A DNA stretch of 64,000 nucleotides, taken from contig CM060831.1 of the NCBI GenBank assembly GCA_030762175.1, forward strand, positions 32,523,501-32,587,500, given 5' to 3'. Shown here one piece after another: positions 34,580-46,094 of the stretch. How positions within the stretch are numbered: the stretch's first letter is position 1; each line of letters opens with the position of its first letter. Under the pieces are notes generated by a model. It had not been told where the DNA came from. It did no database searches and saw nothing but the letters and a program-made list of their open reading frames with translations. A program made the translations under genes and the position numbers. Source of the DNA: Metallyticus violacea (lineage: Eukaryota; Arthropoda; Insecta; Mantodea; Metallyticidae).

Positions 34580-35665
34580 ATGTTATGTGATAACTGCAAC
34601 TCACTGCTTGTCTTCGACTGCGTAAGCATGACCTAAGTGGTTTAAAACTCCCTGTAGACTCAGTGAGGTTTTGTTTTGTTTTTATGGCATAATGACGATT
34701 ACATTACTAAGCACTTTATATGTTTTATCACCACTTTTTAATAATATTTAATATTCGTGTTTACTTCTATGGTATCATGGAATTCCAGTATGGTACCTCA
34801 TCGGCATTTGCCGTTGAGGAGAACCGAGGAAGGATAAAGTCAATCAGGCATCCGTTTCATGTAGAATTAGAAGCGCATTAGGAAAAAGATATAGCTCAGT
34901 ATTGCAAGAGTTTCGGCTTCTCTTGGGAGGGGGGATTAATCGGATGACTTGATCATATTTAGAACTAAGCATCTCAATTAGATGTAAAATATGTTGGTGC
35001 AAAAAAAAAAAAAAAAAAAAAAAGTGAAGGCGAGAGTACTTATTTTCCGGGAATGGCATAATGTGGTTATTTTCGTACAAAAACATAGCGTCGCTTGACC
35101 TGGACAGGCAATCAACATCTAACAACAAGTTGAAATCTCAGATAACTACGAATTTAGTTATCTACAGGAAGATGCAGTTTGCCATTATGTAAACAGATAA
35201 TATTTTGATACATTATTTTGTGCTGAATCTGAATTTGACTTGTTTAGAAATGAGAGTGAGTACAAACCAAACATAGAACAGCAAATATTTCACCTATAAA
35301 ACATGGGGAGCTGAAACTTTGCAAAAAGAAATGATATGAATGACCTGAAATTTATTAATGCCTCGCTGGATAATTTTCAGAGCAATGTGCAGAAACTCAG
35401 TCTTGATATTATTGATCCTAGACTCACTTGAGTGGCCAAATTCCAGAGGCGTGATCGGATTCCGATAGAATACCTTTAGGCTTATCTGGATACGCATTCG
35501 AAAACATTGTTCTTTTGAAAAACAAAACGTTTTTCAGGGGCGCTTTCTAAGGAGTACCCATGTTTGTTTATAATTTTTTTTCATTTATTATCGCTCTAAA
35601 TACATTGAATCTCGCGACATCTTTAACTTGTGAACGTTAGTAGGCGTAGCTAGTGGTAGCTTTGT
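34580..35665. other. Unannotated DNA with a poly(A) tract
   Basis: No recognisable element. A run of about 23 A lies at 35000-35022 without a visible retroposon body. Confidence 0.4.
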
Positions 35666-35669
35666 GGTC

Positions 35670-35775
35670 TGTAAATATGAATGAAATTAGTTAATGATGG
35701 CGCAAATGAGCTTGGAGTCCCTGGCGCCTTAAAAGTATCCGACTTTCACCTTCTCGGAATAATGAAAATATTAGC
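35670..35775 (-). mobile_element. Rare tRNA-like SINE type C, body fragment, minus strand
   Basis: The reverse complement of this stretch matches the type C body at 32935-32990, including GGCGCC(T)TAA-like and AGCTCATTTGCGC steps. The head is missing. Confidence 0.6.
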
Positions 35776-35779
35776 CATC

Positions 35780-37495
35780 CAGACATAGATCAATGAAGCA
35801 GATCATACATGGATCCTATTCTGTTGCTTTGTTATCTCTATCTTAATTGGAAATAAATGTCAACCATATTTTAAAAAATATTTCTTTAGGGGGGGTTATA
35901 CTAAAAGTGCTATTTTATAAATTAATAAACATAGTGCTCAAATTTGGCACCAGTACTCAGATAGAAATGCCGAACAATCCTGTTAAATTTGGGATAATTA
36001 TGTTCACAACTTTTTGAGTTCATTTGATTTATTATCTATTGAAATTCTATTTACTACTTTTTCAAATATCAATATATTCCTCTGAAAAATTAAATGGAGA
36101 TGCCCATATGGCCATACAATGAAAAACTTTGGAGTAATATTTTGATCTAATTTCATTCAAATTCTTAAAAAAGTCAAATCTATAACAATTGAAAAGTGTT
36201 AATAATAATTTGACAAATGAACTTTTTTGCAACTAAATTATAAAACACTGAGAAAAAATATCTCCTTAGTTTTATTGAATATACTTTCGAGCCTAACTGA
36301 AAATAATTTGGTATTTCTAGCTCAACTTTTGTGGAAATAGACATAAATTGAAGTTGTAAATATTTTTCGAATTTAAAAGTTGAGAACAAGATATCTAAAA
36401 TTTGGTTGTTTGGTTTCTTTTCAACCTGTAAAGTTGATATTGTCCAGAAAAATGTTGCTGGTAAGATGAACCTTCTCTCCTTTTGCTCCCTCCAACCTCA
36501 TTTTTCTTCATTGTTACAGCTTGTCAGTGTTCGGTCTGGATTCTCTTCTTTCCTGACACTGAGCAAATTCTATCGTTTTCTTCCAGAAGTTCCAGCTGTT
36601 TACTGGGTTTCTACAACGGTTGGGGTACAACGTGGATTATATTATGATACTGCCAGAGTCACTGATGCCTGAACATAATGCTTAGAGGTGAAGCTCCCTT
36701 TTGGAAACTTTCGCCATATAAGCGAATGCAAGCTCTCATTAACATTTTGTGTCCTACCCATTTTACGCCACCTTTTAAACATGACCTTCAAAACAGCTGA
36801 TTGGATGGTTATGGATGCTTAACACTTTCTAAACATGTAAATAAAACTTCGTTGACTTTATTTCTGCCTAAAACAACACATCGAAAATTTTGACTAAAAT
36901 AACGAAAGGTTCAGTACAGCTTCCGCTTAAGGGCATCATGTATGTTCCAAAAAAAAAAAAAAAAAAAAAGTATATAAATTTATTATTGAAAGTTGCTTCC
37001 GAACAGAAGTTTTGGATGGGGAGTAGTATCATTACGATATACTTCAGTGTGTGAATGAATTTCTGGCTTCCATCTTAACGATTTAGCATTAAAATTTTCT
37101 GAAACATTTACATAACCTTTACCAGATACAATGCTTTCAAGTAAAGTTTAATGATTCCTTTCTCTAAACGTAATATATGGTTCAAATTCACTATTATTGT
37201 ATGCAATGTAAGTAATTAAAGCACAAAAAGCTTACTTAATTCTTTGACATAAAAGAAAACACGTGCAGAAAGAAGTAGTTGGATTTCTGGCTTCGGTTAG
37301 GTTTAGCAATGTGAAATAACGTTAAGATTCAATTTATATTTTAACACAGATATAGTTAAAAAAAAAAAAACCAGAATGGATAAGAATGTTTGGTCAACAA
37401 CATGCAAAGGCGTACTCATTCTCAGAGAAATATGACACTAGCTACAAAAGCTTGCTTGTTAATACCTTTTAGTTGCTTTAGTTAAGAGTAATACC
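35780..37495. other. Unannotated AT-rich DNA
   Basis: No recognisable feature. A poly(A) run of about 20 is at 36949-36968. The 88-codon frame at 36406-36672 shows no motif. Confidence 0.35.
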
Positions 37496-37500
37496 GTGCA

Positions 37501-37545
37501 GGCATGGTAGCTCAGACGGTAAGAGTGAAACGGCTTGTGTGAAAA
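37501..37545 (+). mobile_element. Rare tRNA-like SINE type E, head fragment
   Basis: ATGGTAGCTCAGACGGTAAGAG (box A-like) matches the copy starting about 200 bases downstream. No box B follows. Confidence 0.5.
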
Positions 37546-37704
37546 AAAGTATATTTAATATAAATTAACTTTAATAGTGAGGCTAGCCATAAGTGCTCGC
37601 TCGAATGTTTCAAGATTTCTATTCGGATAAAATCTCTGCAATGAGATAACCTTAAGTCTCCAGGATATAACAGGCTCAGAAAGAAGATATTTGCAATTAT
37701 GGTA

Positions 37705-37830
37705 GCAGGGTACGGTAGCTCAGGTGGTAAGAGCGTCGGAAGAGTAATCAGAAGCTGTTTGGTGTGAGTCCCGGTAATGACCTCGATTTTTTCCTATCTG
37801 ACTCATCCCAAACCTCACCCCTTCTGTGAA
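37705..37830 (+). mobile_element. Rare tRNA-like SINE type E
   Basis: The head reads TACGGTAGCTCAGGTGGTAAGAGCG and GGTGTGAGTCCCGGTAATGACC, then a TTTTTTCCTATCTGAC tail. The box A to box B spacing is tRNA-like, but the arms do not fold well. Confidence 0.65.
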
Positions 37831-37869
37831 GGAAATCACATTTCAAAGTTCAAAATATTGATCTAACAA

Positions 37870-38620
37870 GGTGTAAACAAATTAAATAATCACGATCCAC
37901 ACAAAGACGACATAAGTACAGTAAATGAAAGCACGGACTGCAGAATGATACTTGACTAGAAAATTGACATTCATATTTATTTTATTTAATTAATATCCTT
38001 ATATAGTTTTGATATGCAAAGTAATAACACATGACACTCATTTATAAAATACAATCACGAATAAAGGAGGAGTATTTCCTTCAATTGCAAAAAAGTATTA
38101 AGTGTTTGTGATATCTCACTTAAATAGTATATGCTTGAATATTAAACTTAGACATATAGGCAAGAAACGGAATTATTTCATCTGCAACGACCTGGTATAA
38201 TATCTCTAAAACATGGTTGTATTTTGCTGGTGCAGCAACAATAAACTCCGTCCCAAAACCAACACGTCCGTTTCTCCAGTATACAATGTGCAAATTTCCT
38301 GAGGCCTGCACTTTGTTCGGCGCGCATCTGGATTCACTTTTGCTTGTAATTAACTTTCCTACCATAGTTGCCCTCATTCTATAATGTGCTTTTACACAAG
38401 TTAATGCATAAGAAACAGAGGCGGGCGTAAATATTTGAATAGCGCCTCATAACTTAGGAATGAATATAAATTATTATTAACAAAATGCAAATAGCTAGTC
38501 ATAGAACAGGTATTTATTTTATACCATAACCACAAAAACACATACAGACAAAAGAACATAAATATACATAAATTATCGTCCGTCCTGGTGATTGATAACC
38601 CTATTTATGATTTTATGCTC
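37870..38620. other. Unannotated DNA
   Basis: No recognisable element. The 85-codon minus-strand frame at 38120-38377 (NLHIVYWRNGRVGFGTEFIV) has no family I recognise. Confidence 0.35.
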
Positions 38621-38629
38621 TAAAAGTTC

Positions 38630-38668
38630 ATTGGCCCTGGCCGGGTTTGAATTCCGGCCTTGGGTATA
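38630..38668 (-). mobile_element. Gly/Glu-type SINE, head fragment
   Basis: Contains TTGGCCCTGGCCGGGTTTGA and CCGGCCTTGGGT, the reverse complement of the SINE box B region. Body and box A are missing. Confidence 0.6.
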
Positions 38669-38825
38669 CATCTTTGCAAAGATTTTATTTTGATATGCGA
38701 CTAAATCTTGATCTAAGCTTCACAGTTAATTATAAATTAGGGTTAATTTATATGAAATGTAATTTTTTTCACACAAGTCATGTAGGCTATACTTTGAAAT
38801 CGGAGTGAGAAGGTAAGAACATAGG

Positions 38826-38890
38826 CACGGTAGACCTAGGGTCCGTAATTCGAGTCCCGGGCGTGACCTCAAATTTTCCTGACTATGATT
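38826..38890 (+). mobile_element. Rare tRNA-like SINE type E, damaged head
   Basis: GCACGGTAGACC, then ATTCGAGTCCCGGGCGTGACCTC and AATTTTCCTGAC match the copy at 37705. Box A is shortened by a deletion. Confidence 0.55.
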
Positions 38891-39183
38891 TCAAATTACG
38901 TTTATATGTTTGGAATGTATAAGCGAAAATCAGGGGCCGACAGAGAGTGAAAAGATCCCTATTATACCTTTCTGCATTCAAATATTTTACCAAAAATAAT
39001 TCCAATTAATGTTATAAGTTTAAACATTATAAAACCATTTGTTATTTTGAATACTAAACGATGCATACATTCAATGTAAGAATGGAAAATCAAATATGTT
39101 TTGAAATTAAAATGTTTAGTGCATGATATACAATTTATCGAGATTTGATCTCCATTAAAAAGTATGGAGTTCTGAACCTTATA

Positions 39184-39738
39184 CAGTGAGGTTATTTGAG
39201 TTAAGGACATCCTGAGAGCGGCTGCTTACTGTTTACTACGGCCGCCGCAATCGGTAAAAGGAAGATAGAACCGCCATGCATAAAGGCAATATTTTTATTT
39301 TAGTATTTAGATATTTGCTGAAAGCATAGAATGATACTATATTTAAAACTAATGGCAATAATAATCGCTAACCTGTGTCATAGTAGATGCTAAAATGATG
39401 CCCCTCAGCGACAGCACATTGCAGGCATCAACATAGATTATTTCTATATTTTATGTAAATTTTTCTTCCATTACAACACGGCGGTTCAGAACACGCTTCT
39501 TGCCATTGAGAAATTTTGTCTCTGGTAGCTTTTTCACAAGTTGCCGAACGATACACATTCTCTTGCGAATCACTATGTATCGTCCACAAAAACCAGTTCT
39601 TTATGTAGTGGCATAACTAATGAAGAACAATTAGCACACAATTAACTATAAGCACATGCACATGTAAAGGCATTAACGACTGATTTCTCCCAGCACGCAG
39701 CCGCGCTCAGTCGGCCCATAACTCAATTAATCTTACTG
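39184..39738 (-). mobile_element. 555-bp DUF4817-type deletion derivative with both terminal inverted repeats
   Basis: Left end CAGTGAGGTTATTTGAGTTA pairs with right end (reverse complement) CAGTAAGATTAATTGAGTTA. The pairing continues about 50 bases (GAGCG-CGGCTGC-TACTG). Both ends carry TATA outside. On the minus strand near 39560-39465 an open stretch reads IVRQLVKKLPETKFLNGKKR then VLNRRVVMEEK, fitting a DUF4817-like helix-turn-helix and linker. The catalytic part is absent. Related ends occur at 8100, 23256 and 26865. Confidence 0.7.
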
Positions 39739-39744
39739 TATATT

Positions 39745-42440
39745 ACTCTGCCATTTTCATTATACCTCTCGTTATTAAGGCAATGTACCAATAAATGCAT
39801 GGTTTCGGAGCATCAAATACAGAAGTCTTATGAATAGATTTAAACACAAATAAAATCAGGTATATCCTTTAATTTGCTAATAACTTTACTGTTCTATTCT
39901 TATTTTCAGATACATAGCATCCATATTTTCCATTGAACCTCTATCTCTTCTGTTAGCTATCTTTACATAAAGGAAACGGAGTGAAGAACTCGTTCTTGCA
40001 TTCAGTGAGAAAGCAAGTACACTTTTAATGCATTTTAAACAAAAAATATGCTACGTTTATAAAAGATTTAAATGTTAAGCATATGATGAGACTGTTGCAA
40101 TGTACGAGTATATAATTAAAAAAATGATTTTTTTAATATGATTCCCCATTCATTGGCCATCTTCTGTCTGCAGATGAGAAATTCATGAGCGACAGATTAA
40201 GAAATGTCTTGTGTCTCTCTGCGAAGGGACACGTAATGGAGAAAAGCGCTCAGCATGGAGATGGGGAAGACATGCCCTTAGGCCCTCGGCTTCTCTCTTT
40301 GCAGCCCCAGTTTTCCTGATGGAATAGGAATTCAAGTCCACTGATGTGTGTTGTGTAAATAGAAAAGCAACGGAAAGGGGAAGCCTTTGATGGAAATCCT
40401 CGACTTCAAATCGGCGAAACAATGTTGCCTAGTTCTTATGCTTCTAACTAAAGAAGCTTTTCACAGAGTTAAAGTGAAAGCATTTCTGAAATCTTCTTAC
40501 ACGCGCTTTTAACATTGATATTAAACTCGAAGTGCACAACTTTCTCTTTTTTTAACTCAAAAAAACAAGAATTATTTTTTCAGTCTTATTAAATTATCGA
40601 TTTCTCTCATAAGGAGAAAGAAAATACATTGTATCTATTTATTCATAATGTCTGGGAAAGATGAACAAAACAATGCAGCGCATTAAGGTACAATTATTGG
40701 CAACTAGGGTATGAGGCTCATGAACCGCCGGCTTGAGGTGCATCTCTTTAGTGTCGATAATACAATAAAAATTTACGGCTTTCTCAACATTTATAACATA
40801 AATTCCTTAAACATATAGTTACTTGCTCATTAAATCACAAGAAAGTAGCAAGTAGAGTAGCAAAAATTTGCAGAATAAGACCAAACATCATTGAACATTT
40901 CTTTGATTGTATTGGTACTTCAAACTTGTTAAAGGGCTGGTCATTTGTGCTTTCCGGGAGTCTCGGACGTAGACGAAATCCCTAATGTTTCCAGATAGAA
41001 TACCCTGACACCGTGTAACTTCCCATTCCCCTGGAAGGAATTTGAGACTCTCAGCAGAGCCAACGCTGAGGGTAGAAAAGTTTCTTAAGCGCAAGCTCCC
41101 GTCATGCCGCACTACGGACACGTAGTGTCGCCACTCTAAAACAACAAACGGATTGCGAGGTCTTTGTTTTTATTTTCCATTTGGAGGAACTCATATGCAT
41201 TCTATTGCATTGCATATGTGAATTAATATCAGCATGGAGCTTGTTCTCTATTTCTGCAACCAAATTGTTTATAATGTTCGATCCGACACTCTCCCACTGA
41301 TGCCTTGACAAGACTGAATTAGGAAATATGCTAGAAGAAAAACACCGAGGATGTGGCGGCCGGAGAAAGGGCACGTTCGAGTACAGGAGAGGATAATTTA
41401 CAAATGTTGTGATTTATTTGACAGTAAGCAAACTGAGCTTAACATTGGCTCTCTCACAATAATGTACTCAGCAATATTACTGCTCAATATGTAGTACACT
41501 TTTAAACATTTAAAATATCGAATCATTTATCGGCTAATACACGATACAAAATCTCATTTTAGGGACTTTTAAAATAACTTTATTGTTATCCTAATTTGAC
41601 AGTAACTTCAGAAATACTACAGTACACAAGTTTCTATTACAGTTAAACAAGACACTTAAAAGAAACATTAAAATCCTTATAGTACAATGAATAAATCTTA
41701 ACAAGCTTCCGTAATACGAAAGTCACTGAGTCGGGCTAACGAAGAGCCCTACTCTTCGGTCCTACCAATTTAGAAGAAAGGCCTAAACGTGTGTTACTCC
41801 CATGATACCGAAGTAACCTCTGAACCAGGAGAACCGACTACGCTAGAAGAGATTCCATCACATTATTCTAGATCATTATTCGCTTGCCTATTCCAATCAA
41901 TAGGAACAAGACATAGGTAACAAAATTATCCAGCGTGGACACGTTGGGTAGAAGGGCGAGTATTAAGTAAGAAATGACACATAATTTAAAACATGTTACT
42001 AGAAACTTACCTACAGCTTTCTTAATACTTTCTTGAATTGAAGAATAAATTAATGATGACACTGCGACACTCCTCTGTCATTTGTTTCTTGATGTTAACT
42101 TCAAATTTTGTTGAATTGAAGGTTTCTTGACGTCATCAGGAGCATCACGGTAGGTGATTACTTTACTCTAGCTGTGTAAATATCATAGTTTTACTCACTA
42201 CAGCAATCCAGCAGCGCTTATTATTTCTGTACACTGTCGCAAAGCAATATTTCATACTCTGCACATACGAAATAGTTCTGCTTGTTGAACTCGTTTCTAC
42301 ACCTTAATTTGGACCGGAGAAAGTAACCTTGAAACGTGGTCCAAATCATCATTTCATGAGCTAGCTTTTAGCAATGTTATCAATCGCTGTACAACAGAAA
42401 ACGTATGCTGAGCAATAATATACTTTGATACATTAGCTAA
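39745..42440. other. Unannotated DNA
   Basis: No firm element. The block CGGCCGGAGAAAGG with AGGAGAGGATAAT at 41356-41395 recurs at 46608-46655, so some dispersed repeat is present. Open frames at 40183-40422 and 41102-41374 have no motif I recognise. Confidence 0.35.
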
Positions 42441-42672
42441 TAATAAGGCAATAGTTAAGATCAACGATAATATTATTGTTATTAAAATCGAACCAGGTGT
42501 CAAACAAGGATACCCATTATCTGCTACGTGACGATATACTGTGAGAAATTAATTATATTTAAAAAGTAACATATCCACAAGACTGAAACAATGCTTATCC
42601 TATGCGAATGATATAACATTAATAGCTAGAAATAAAAAAATCTTTGACCGAATCATATGAATAAAAGAAGAG

Positions 42673-42954
42673 CGTTTTTAATGGTGTTTAACGCCCGTTT
42701 ATGCTACTGAGGCACCACAGGGATGATCAGTAACGATACATGAGAGGAAGTGATAAATTGGAGAAGGATTTTTCTTTATGGAAGGAAACGTTCCAGGACT
42801 AAGTTTAGGGTACCTCCCCGGCATTTGCCATTTATGAGGACTGAGGAAAACCTGGAAAAAGTCTCAGTCAGAAAGGACGGCCTGGTGGGATGCGAACACA
42901 GACCTCACGCTCACAGGTCCACGCCTTAACGACATCGGTCATCCGTGGTGGTAC
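42673..42954 (-). mobile_element. Ser/Leu-type tRNA SINE, copy 6, inside LINE relic 1
   Basis: Full length on the minus strand, head at the right end with a slightly changed box A and box B. It is flanked by TAAAAGAAGAG at 42662-42672 and TAAAAGAGGAG at 42955-42965 (one difference). Confidence 0.93.
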
Positions 42955-43078
42955 TAAAAGAGGAGTAAATCAAATATGGACTAATAGTAAACATACAGAA
43001 AACAAAATATTTAATCTGTAGTTAACTTATGCATTAATGAAAGTTATATTGAGCAGATTAACACAATGGAAGAAGAAG

Positions 43079-43366
43079 CCGCCACGGGTGGCCGAGGTCG
43101 TTAAGGCACGGACTCGTGAGCGGGAGGTATGGGGTTCGAATCCCGCCAGGTTCGTCGTCCCTAACCGAGGTTTTTTCAGGTTTTCCTCAGTCCTCATAAA
43201 TGGCAAATTCCGGGGAGGTACTCTAAACTAAGGCCTGGAAAGTTTCCCTTCCCCCCCCAAAATCCTTTCCCAATATATCATTTCGTTTCATGTATCATCA
43301 GTGTCCACCGCCTGTGGTGCCTCAGTAGTAAAAACGGGCGTTAAACACTACTCAAAAAAAAAAAAA
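43079..43366 (+). mobile_element. Ser/Leu-type tRNA SINE, copy 7, inside LINE relic 1, 14-bp target duplication
   Basis: The clearest copy. Head GGTGGCCGAGGTCGTTAAGG, box B GGTTCGAATCCCGC, complete body, 3' end GGGCGTTAAACACTACTC, and an A tail of about 15. The direct repeat AATGGAAGAAGAAG lies at 43065-43078 and 43367-43380. A C run sits at about 43250. Confidence 0.97.
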
Positions 43367-43837
43367 AATGGAAGAAGAAGTCAAAGCAAGTAGCTTATTA
43401 GGAAACAAAGCATATTAACCAATCTTAGCTCCATTCAGAAGTGCTAATATGAGGTTATATAACAGAATAATTATACCTGTAGTAACTTATGTATGTGAAA
43501 CGTGGGTTTTGAAAGAAAAATATATACAAAAGTTATCAGTATTTGAAAGGAAGGCACCGAGGAAAGTCTTTGGCCCAATTAAGAAAATAAATGGTAATTG
43601 GAGAATACGAGGAAAGATCTTATATCTATTAAATAAATATGAAGATATAAAATGTATTAAGTATGAAAATTTTAGATGGTTTGGATATATAATGAGAATG
43701 CCAAAATAAAGGCTCTCTAATGAAATACATAATTGTAACCCAATGATAACAAGAGCACGAGGAAGATCTAAAAATAGATGAGAAGATAGCATTATGAAAC
43801 ACTTAAAAAAAATAACACAAAATATTGGGACCTTTTT

Positions 43838-44127
43838 TATTTGGTTTATTTACGGACGCTCTTTAACATCTCAGGTCATCAGCGTCCGCTTCTATTCAGG
43901 GCATGAAACGGCCGACAAATTTTGCTCAGAGGCCTCTTTTTTCAGGCTTGAGGTTCTTTTTCGTGCCGTAAATGTACGACACGGGACCCACAGCTTTACT
44001 TCCCTTCCAAAGGAAACATGCGTAGGATTTTACGCCCGAAAAAAAATCCATTGGTCCTGGCCGGGATCGAACCCGGAATCTTGTGTTTAGGAGGCAAGTA
44101 TGGTAACCACTACACCACCAAGACCGA
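43838..44127 (-). mobile_element. Gly/Glu-type tRNA SINE, copy 6
   Basis: Minus-strand, full length: box A GGTGGTGTAGTGGTTACC at the right end, box B GGGTTCGATCCCGG, 3' end at about 43840. It lies just downstream of LINE relic 1. Confidence 0.95.
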
Positions 44128-44451
44128 CGTTGGAATGTGTGTACATTATAGAACTGAATGTTGGAAAATTGTTGAGAAGACTAAAACTTTCAAAGATAGA
44201 TGTAGCGCTTGATAAGAAGAAGATAACATACTTTGTAACATTTAATGAACCGTCCCACACAGCAAGCAGTCTTGCGCTGGTTGGAAAATAGCTTGACTTT
44301 GCTTAGTAAACACTCTGTGAGCAAGCCTTTTTCGACCGTGGGAGCAAACGCCGTGATGCCTCATGTTTATATAGCTGACACCTAAGAACACGATACCGAT
44401 TGCGCGGCATTTCCTCGTGCTTAGGTGTGTTGTCAGCTGCCGCCAGGCAGT

Positions 44452-44722
44452 TCTTTTTAATTAGTGTTTAACGCCCGTTTTTACACTGAGGCACTACAGG
44501 CGGCGGTACTGATCATACATGAGATGAAATGATATATTGGAAAAGAATTTTTTTTAAGGAAGGAAACGTTCCAGGCCTAAGTTTAGGGTACCTCCCCGGC
44601 ATTTGCCATTTATGAGCACTGAGGAAAACCTGAGTCTGGGAGGACGGTTCTGGCGGGATTCGAATCTTAGACCTCCCGCTCACGAGTCCGCGCCTTAACG
44701 ACCTCGGCCACCTTTGGCGGTC
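44452..44722 (-). mobile_element. Ser/Leu-type tRNA SINE, copy 8, with 12-bp target duplication
   Basis: Minus-strand copy flanked by CCGCCAGGCAGT at 44440-44451 and 44723-44734. The body lacks about 20 bases near the CTCAGTC block. The head has box B GATTCGAATCCCGC. Confidence 0.95.
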
Positions 44723-44824
44723 CCGCCAGGCAGTGCTAAACACAATCAGCATGGTAGACATAGCTTCGATTATTTATTATTAATAATTATTTAAGATAAA
44801 TGCAACTTTATCTGGAATTAATTC

Positions 44825-45117
44825 GTTGGTCCTGCTGGTGTGGTGGTAACCATACTTGCCTCCTAAACCCAAAGTCACCGATCCCGTCCAGGATCGATGG
44901 AAATTTTCGGGCGTAAAAATCCTAAGTATAACTTCCTTCGGAAGGGAAGTAAAGTCGTGGGTTCCATGTCGTAAATTTACTGCATGTAAAAGAACCTCAA
45001 GCCTGAAAAAAGAGGCCTCTGAGCAAAAATTTTAACGCCGTTAACGCCGTGAATTGAATGGGACACCGATGACCTGAGATGTTAAAGAGCGTCCGTAAAT
45101 GAACAAAATCAACAAAA
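44825..45117 (+). mobile_element. Gly/Glu-type tRNA SINE, copy 7
   Basis: Plus-strand, nearly full length: GGTGTGGTGGTAACCATAC, a shortened box B (CCGATCCCGTCC), then the complete body and 3' end GTCCGTAAATGAAC. A small internal repeat TTAACGCCG occurs at about 45034. Confidence 0.93.
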
Positions 45118-45119
45118 TG

Positions 45120-46090
45120 GAGATAATTCAGCATGATTTGGAAGTAAATTCAAACAAACTTCCGGTTACTCGACGATTTCCTCCCTTAGAGAGATTAAAT
45201 TCTAACAACTTTAAGGCATAATAGATAGAAGCTATATGCAGATTAATTCAATGACCACTTTTATACAAATATAAAACAAAATGAAACTTGATGTTTCTTC
45301 AATCAAAATATATGACCATTAGCACGTAATACACACTCCTTATGCGCAGTTCACTGCGTAAACAAAAAGAAAGGAAAAGAAAACAGCCTGCGGTCTTAAT
45401 TCAGAGGCCATTCATTAAAATTGAATAATAACTCTGCAGTAAACAAATATGCACTTTTCCTATTAGTTTGAATTTCATGATTAAAAGTTATACACAGTTG
45501 GCTGAGAAACTCGAAGAACTAACAGGAAGACCGAGATGCTTCATCATTCATTGCTAACGTTTTGGACAGAAGTTTATGAAAAGATACTCAGGAAGTATAA
45601 CTATTTTGATCAGTCAATAGCTGTCTGCACTTGTTGCTAAAGTTTTTTTTTCCCTTGATAAAAGTGAAATACGGTACTGTTCACAGTCATAATTGACTGC
45701 ATATTAAAATCAAGTATAAGATGTTAAGATGGGCTACAGATCACTTCCTAACATACTCAACGAGAGAGAAAAACAAATCGCTCAGGATGCAGAAAAAATA
45801 CTGTCACATAATATTAAAGCAATATATAAAAGAAAACCTGCATGAGAATGGAAACAAAATATTTAACAGTGAAAGAAAAATTGGAAGCCCTTGGGTTAAA
45901 AAAAGAAAAATAAAATAACGGTCTATATATTATATAGAATAATTTTAGACAACAGAAAAAGTATATCCAATTTATAAGTAATACAATCTTAGAATATAAA
46001 ATAAATATCATCAACAGAAAAAGAGAAAGGAGAAAACTAAACAGAATGGGGAAAAGAATACACAAATAGCATATTTCGAATATGATTTTC
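45120..46090. other. Unannotated DNA, possibly 5' part of LINE relic 2
   Basis: Lysine-rich broken frames at 45721-45918 and 45960-46070 could be LINE linker sequence upstream of the reverse transcriptase, but no endonuclease motif is visible. Confidence 0.3.
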
Positions 46091-46094
46091 ATGG

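Larger units (their letters stand above)
42450..43780 (+). pseudogene. LINE (non-LTR retrotransposon) relic 1, interrupted by two SINEs
   Basis: Plus-strand reverse transcriptase remains: GVKQGYPLSA at 42496 (the usual motif is GVRQGCPLSP), then LSYANDITLIARNKK at 42598 (the catalytic YADD is YAND here). After the first SINE comes YGLIVNIQKTKYLI, and after the second MRLYNRIIIPVVTYVCETWVLKEKYIQKLSVFERKAPRKVFGPIKK, the C-terminal domain that follows the reverse transcriptase. The endonuclease and 5' end are not visible. The order is collinear with a LINE protein once SINEs at 42673-42954 and 43079-43366 are removed. Clade was not settled; RTE- or I-like is possible. Confidence 0.8.

Noticed and set aside
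43838..44127. tRNA-Gly or tRNA-Glu genes at the Gly/Glu-type heads
   Set aside because: The heads lack a paired acceptor stem and are always followed by the same SINE body.
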